The position numbers and the translations under genes are program-made. From assembly GCA_028820215.1 (NCBI GenBank), contig JAPPKD010000053.1:1-34020 (forward strand): DNA of 34,020 bases, given 5' to 3'. Positions 31,240 to 34,020 of this stretch are shown piece after piece; positions within the stretch are counted from its first letter, which is position 1; every line of letters begins with the position of its first letter. Under the pieces are notes generated by a model. It saw only the letters and a list, made by a program, of their open reading frames with translations. It searched no databases and was not told where the DNA came from. This stretch comes from Spirochaetaceae bacterium (GTDB taxonomy: Bacteria; Spirochaetota; Spirochaetia; SZUA-6; Bin103).

Positions 31240-32505
31240 ATGGCGCACCGTCCGCTCCGAACCGTGCCCCATCGACTTCTCCGGTTCGCCCTGCAGCGGA
31301 CCTACCGCGAACCGCGCATGTTCCGCGCGCCCGCGCGTCTCAAGCGCCGCTACGACGCGGTCGTCATCGGCGGCGGCGGGCACGGGCTGGCGTGCGCCTA
31401 TTACCTGGCGCGCGACCACGGCGTGCGCGACGTGGCGGTGCTCGAACGGAGTTACATCGGCGCGGGCGGCACCGGCCGCAACACCGCCATCGTCCGCTCC
31501 AACTACCTGACTCCGGAGGGCGTGAGCTTCTACGAGGAGAGCGTCCAGCTCTTCCGGCGCCTGTCGGCCGACCTCGACTACAACCTGTTCTACAGCGAGC
31601 GCGGACACTTCACGCTCGCCCACACCGACTCGGCCGTGCGCACGATGCGGTGGCGGGCGGAGGTCAACAAGCACCTGGGTGTGGACAGCGAGCTGGTCGA
31701 CCGGGAGTTCATCGCCCGCACCTGCCCGTTGCTCGACCTGGACTGCGGCCACGGCATGCCGGTGATGGGCGCGCTCTGGCATCCGCCGGGAGCGATCGCC
31801 CGGCACGACGCGGTCGCCTGGGCCTACGCGCGCGGGGCCGACCGGCTCGGGGTGGAGATCCATCAACACACGCCCGTGACCGGCCTGCGGCTCGAAGGCG
31901 ACCGGGTCACCGGCGTGGAAACCGACCGGGGCTTGATCGAGACCGACCGGGTGGTCAGCGCCGTCGCCGGGTACACGCCGGCGGTCACGGAGATGGCCGG
32001 GATCCGGACGCCGCTGGTCATCCATCCGCTGCAGGCGTGCGTGACCGAGCCGCTGAAGCCGTGGCTGGACGTGATCGTCGTCTCCGGGTCGTTCCACATC
32101 TACGTCAGCCAGTCCTCGCGCGGCGAGATGGTGATGGGGGCGTCGCTGGACCCGTACGAGGTGCACTCGACGCGCTCGACGCTGGAGTTTGCCGAGGGGC
32201 TGTCCGCCCACGTGCTGGCGGTGTTTCCGCATCTCGGCGGGGTCAAGGTGCCGCGGCAGTGGGCGGGTCTGGCCGACATGACCCCGGACTTCTCGCCGAT
32301 CATGGGGCTGACCCCGGTGGACGGCTTCTTTCTGGACGCCGGCTGGGGCACCTGGGGGTTCAAGGCGACCCCGGTCAGCGGCAAGACCATGGCCTGGACC
32401 GTGGCGCACGGGAAGCCCCACCCGCTGATCGAGCCGTTCCGGCTGTCGCGGTTCCGTGAGTACGAGCTGGTGGGAGAGAAGGGGGCGGCCTCCGTCGGCC
32501 ACTGA
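31240..32505 (+). CDS. soxB: Sarcosine oxidase beta subunit-type FAD oxidoreductase
   Basis: A 421-aa FAD-dependent amine oxidoreductase of the SoxB type, which in heterotetrameric sarcosine oxidase oxidises N-methylglycine-like amines at its FAD. GGGGHG (44-49) followed by LACAYYLARDHG and VLERSYIGAGGTGRNTAIVRSNY is diagnostic. ARHDAVAWAYARGAD (from 187) is the conserved block whose His is, in known enzymes, the covalent FMN site. DMTPDFSPIMG and WGTWGFKATP close the protein. ATG at 31240 was chosen because SoxB proteins have about 30-40 residues, including HRLLRFALQR-like text, before the FAD motif. Ribosome site poor. It is first in soxB-soxD-soxA. Confidence 0.92.
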   Translation: MAHRPLRTVPHRLLRFALQRTYREPRMFRAPARLKRRYDAVVIGGGGHGLACAYYLARDHGVRDVAVLERSYIGAGGTGRNTAIVRSNYLTPEGVSFYEESVQLFRRLSADLDYNLFYSERGHFTLAHTDSAVRTMRWRAEVNKHLGVDSELVDREFIARTCPLLDLDCGHGMPVMGALWHPPGAIARHDAVAWAYARGADRLGVEIHQHTPVTGLRLEGDRVTGVETDRGLIETDRVVSAVAGYTPAVTEMAGIRTPLVIHPLQACVTEPLKPWLDVIVVSGSFHIYVSQSSRGEMVMGASLDPYEVHSTRSTLEFAEGLSAHVLAVFPHLGGVKVPRQWAGLADMTPDFSPIMGLTPVDGFFLDAGWGTWGFKATPVSGKTMAWTVAHGKPHPLIEPFRLSRFREYELVGEKGAASVGH

Positions 32506-32520
32506 GATGAAGGGCCTGGC

Positions 32521-32778
32521 ATGAAGCTGCTGCGCTGTCCCGTGAACGGCGAACGGCCGTTGCAGGAGTTCGACTACGGGGGCGAATACCGCCCGCAGCC
32601 CGACCCCGACGCGGTCTGTGACGAACGCTGGGCGTCGTATGTCTTCGACCGGGCCGGCGCCGCCGGCGTGCGGCGCGAGTGGTGGTACCACGTGCCCAGC
32701 GGCACGTGGTTCATCGCCGAGCGCGACACCGGCACCGACCGGGTCGTGCAGACCTACCTGCCGGACCGGCTGGCATGA
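32521..32778 (+). CDS. soxD: Sarcosine oxidase delta subunit, zinc site degraded
   Basis: An 85-aa SoxD. The delta subunit is a small structural part of heterotetrameric sarcosine oxidase and normally binds zinc through Cys6, Cys9, His and Cys63-like residues. Here Cys6 remains (LRCPVNGERP) but Asn9 replaces the second Cys, and HVPSGTW (His57) lacks the GC that supplies the last ligand. The rest fits: EFDYGGE, DERWASYVFDR, REWWYH, WFIAERDT. The same loss may be general in a divergent SoxD subfamily. It starts 16 bp after soxB with GAAGGG upstream, and its stop overlaps the soxA ATG. Confidence 0.88.
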   Translation: MKLLRCPVNGERPLQEFDYGGEYRPQPDPDAVCDERWASYVFDRAGAAGVRREWWYHVPSGTWFIAERDTGTDRVVQTYLPDRLA

Positions 32779-34020
32779 GCTCGCCGACGGGCCGGCGCCT
32801 GCCGCCACAACCAGGCGAGTGGATCGACCGGTCGCGCCCCATCTCCTTCCGTTTCGAGGGACGTCGCTACCGGGGCCTGGGCGGCGACACCGTCAGCTCG
32901 GCCCTGCTCGCGGCCGGCGTGCGGGTGCTCGGCCGCAGCTTCAAGTACCACCGGCCGCGCGGTGTGCTCAGCCTGTCCGGCGCGGATGCCAACGTGATGC
33001 TGCAGGGATCGGCCGGCACCAACCTGCGCGGTGACCAGACGCCGCTGACCGATGGTCTGGATGTGCGCGCGGTGAACACGCTCGGCGGCGTGCGCAGGGA
33101 CCTGCTGTCGGTGCTGGGCCTGTTCTCCGCCTTCACGCCGGTCGGTTTCTACTACAAGGCGCTGCACACGCCGCGGGCGCTGTTCCCTCTCTACGAGCGG
33201 GCGCTGCGCAGTCTGGCCGGGTTGGGGCGGATCCGCGCCGACCACCGCGCGGCGCCGTCGCCCAAGGAGTACGCCTTCTGTGACGTGCTGGTCGTGGGCG
33301 CCGGGCCGGCCGGGGTGGCAGCCGCGAACGCCGCGGCGGCGAGCGGGGCGGAGGTGGTGCTTGCGGAGTCGAGCGAGCGGCTGGACGGCTGCGTAGGCGA
33401 GTCGGTGCAGAGCGGCGTCGACTGCCGTTTCGGCACCACCTGCGCCGGGGTGTACGACGACCTGTGGGTGGCGCTGGTCGACGACCGGAGGCTCACGAAG
33501 GTGCGCGCCCGTTCGCTGGTGGTCGCGGCCGGCTGTGAGGATCAGCCGGCCGTGTTCGGCAACAACGACCTGCCGGGCGTGATGCTCGGCGAAGCCGCGC
33601 GCCGGCTGGTGGAGCGCTATGCGGTTCGCCCGGCGGAACAGCCTCTGGTGCTGACCGCCGGCAGCGTCGGCTACCGGCTGGCGGACGACCTGCGCGGTCG
33701 CGGCATCGGCATCGCCGCGGTGGTGGATCTCCGGGAGGAGGCGGCGGGGCACCCGCCGCGAGGCGAGCTGGAGGCTGCCGGCATCCCGGTCTTCCAGGGC
33801 CACGCGGTGGTGGAAGCCCTGCCGGCTCGGGGCGGCGCCGGCGTGCGGGCGGCGCTCATCCGCCCCGTCGACGCAGGCGGCCGTCCGACCGGCGCGGCGC
33901 GAACGGTCGCCTGCGGCGGCATCATCGTCTGCGTCGGCCGTTCCCCGCGTGACGGGCTGCTGCGGCAGGCCGGCGGCGCGATGGCGTACGATGAGCGGCT
34001 GCACCGGCACGTGCCGGACT
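32775..34020 (+). CDS. soxA: Sarcosine oxidase alpha subunit, 3' end outside the window
   Basis: The first 415 residues of a SoxA, open to the window end. An N-terminal ferredoxin-like domain (GGDTVSSALLAAGVRVLGRSFKYHRPRG, key residues GDT and GRSFKYHRPRG) is followed by the NAD-binding Rossmann motif VVGAGPAGVAAANAA, FGTTCAGVYDD, SLVVAAGCEDQPAVFGNNDLPGVML and VRAALI. Between the Rossmann strand (VVLAESSERLDG) and TTCAGVYDD only about 15-20 residues are present, where typical SoxA proteins have some 40 more, so an internal deletion is likely; no stop or frame break is seen. The missing C-terminal half should hold the folate (GcvT-like) domain. ATG overlaps the soxD TGA. soxG would be expected beyond the window. 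Confidence 0.9.
   Translation, partial: MSSPTGRRLPPQPGEWIDRSRPISFRFEGRRYRGLGGDTVSSALLAAGVRVLGRSFKYHRPRGVLSLSGADANVMLQGSAGTNLRGDQTPLTDGLDVRAVNTLGGVRRDLLSVLGLFSAFTPVGFYYKALHTPRALFPLYERALRSLAGLGRIRADHRAAPSPKEYAFCDVLVVGAGPAGVAAANAAAASGAEVVLAESSERLDGCVGESVQSGVDCRFGTTCAGVYDDLWVALVDDRRLTKVRARSLVVAAGCEDQPAVFGNNDLPGVMLGEAARRLVERYAVRPAEQPLVLTAGSVGYRLADDLRGRGIGIAAVVDLREEAAGHPPRGELEAAGIPVFQGHAVVEALPARGGAGVRAALIRPVDAGGRPTGAARTVACGGIIVCVGRSPRDGLLRQAGGAMAYDERLHRHVPD

Noticed and set aside
1..34020. tRNA, rRNA, insertion-sequence ends or phage genes
   Set aside because: No TPsiC-loop-like segment in a cloverleaf context, transposase, integrase or terminal inverted repeats of IS type were recognised by eye.

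Overview
The window comes from a strongly GC-rich bacterial chromosome. The genes are tightly packed with many 4-base ATGA start/stop overlaps, and AT-rich DNA is confined to a few promoter regions. A small secreted beta-barrel-like protein ending in Phe (24398-25021) and Sec-type signal peptides point to a diderm cell. The mix (coproporphyrin-type haem genes, LysW-dependent amino-acid synthesis, a mandelate-racemase/enolase gene, a heterotetrameric sarcosine-oxidase cluster, beta-propeller glycosidase-like proteins) suits an uncultivated environmental or host-associated lineage. No rRNA or other decisive marker lies in the window, so the phylum stays open.

Layout. 2-2735: the end of an HNH endonuclease gene, a possible tiny CTG-start gene, an alcohol dehydrogenase that has lost its structural-zinc cysteines, and a DUF3052 gene. 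2771-18072: an iron and haem island. An imelysin/EfeO-like lipoprotein-free secreted protein (minus strand) is divergent from a very large Ftr1-type iron permease. The permease is followed by hemA-hemQ-hemE-hemH-hemY. Converging on these is an operon for a ferric-iron ABC importer (fbpA-fbpB-fbpC) whose last gene is an orphan beta-class DNA methyltransferase. A PPOX-DUF2470 protein of the HugZ/GluTR-binding type is divergent from fbpA. Together these could bring in iron by two routes and insert it into coproporphyrin.

18080-24384: a beta-propeller glycosidase-like gene on the minus strand, then lysW-lysX-lysY, a class II glutamine amidotransferase, lysZ and lysJ. This is the carrier-protein pathway for lysine and/or arginine. 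A 27-bp tandem repeat (three units) sits exactly on the lysW stop codon, and a diverged inverted copy lies at 17184-17207. No LysK-type hydrolase is present, and the amidotransferase embedded in the operon is the most interesting unexplained part.

24398-29974: a secreted barrel-like protein, creD coupled to a transaldolase-like aldolase, a lone MNT nucleotidyltransferase, an SPL-family radical SAM protein and a second beta-propeller protein. 30012-34020: a DgoD-like sugar-acid dehydratase on the minus strand, and soxB-soxD-soxA (soxA runs off the end) on the plus strand.

All functions are read from motifs and remembered family features. No database search was possible.
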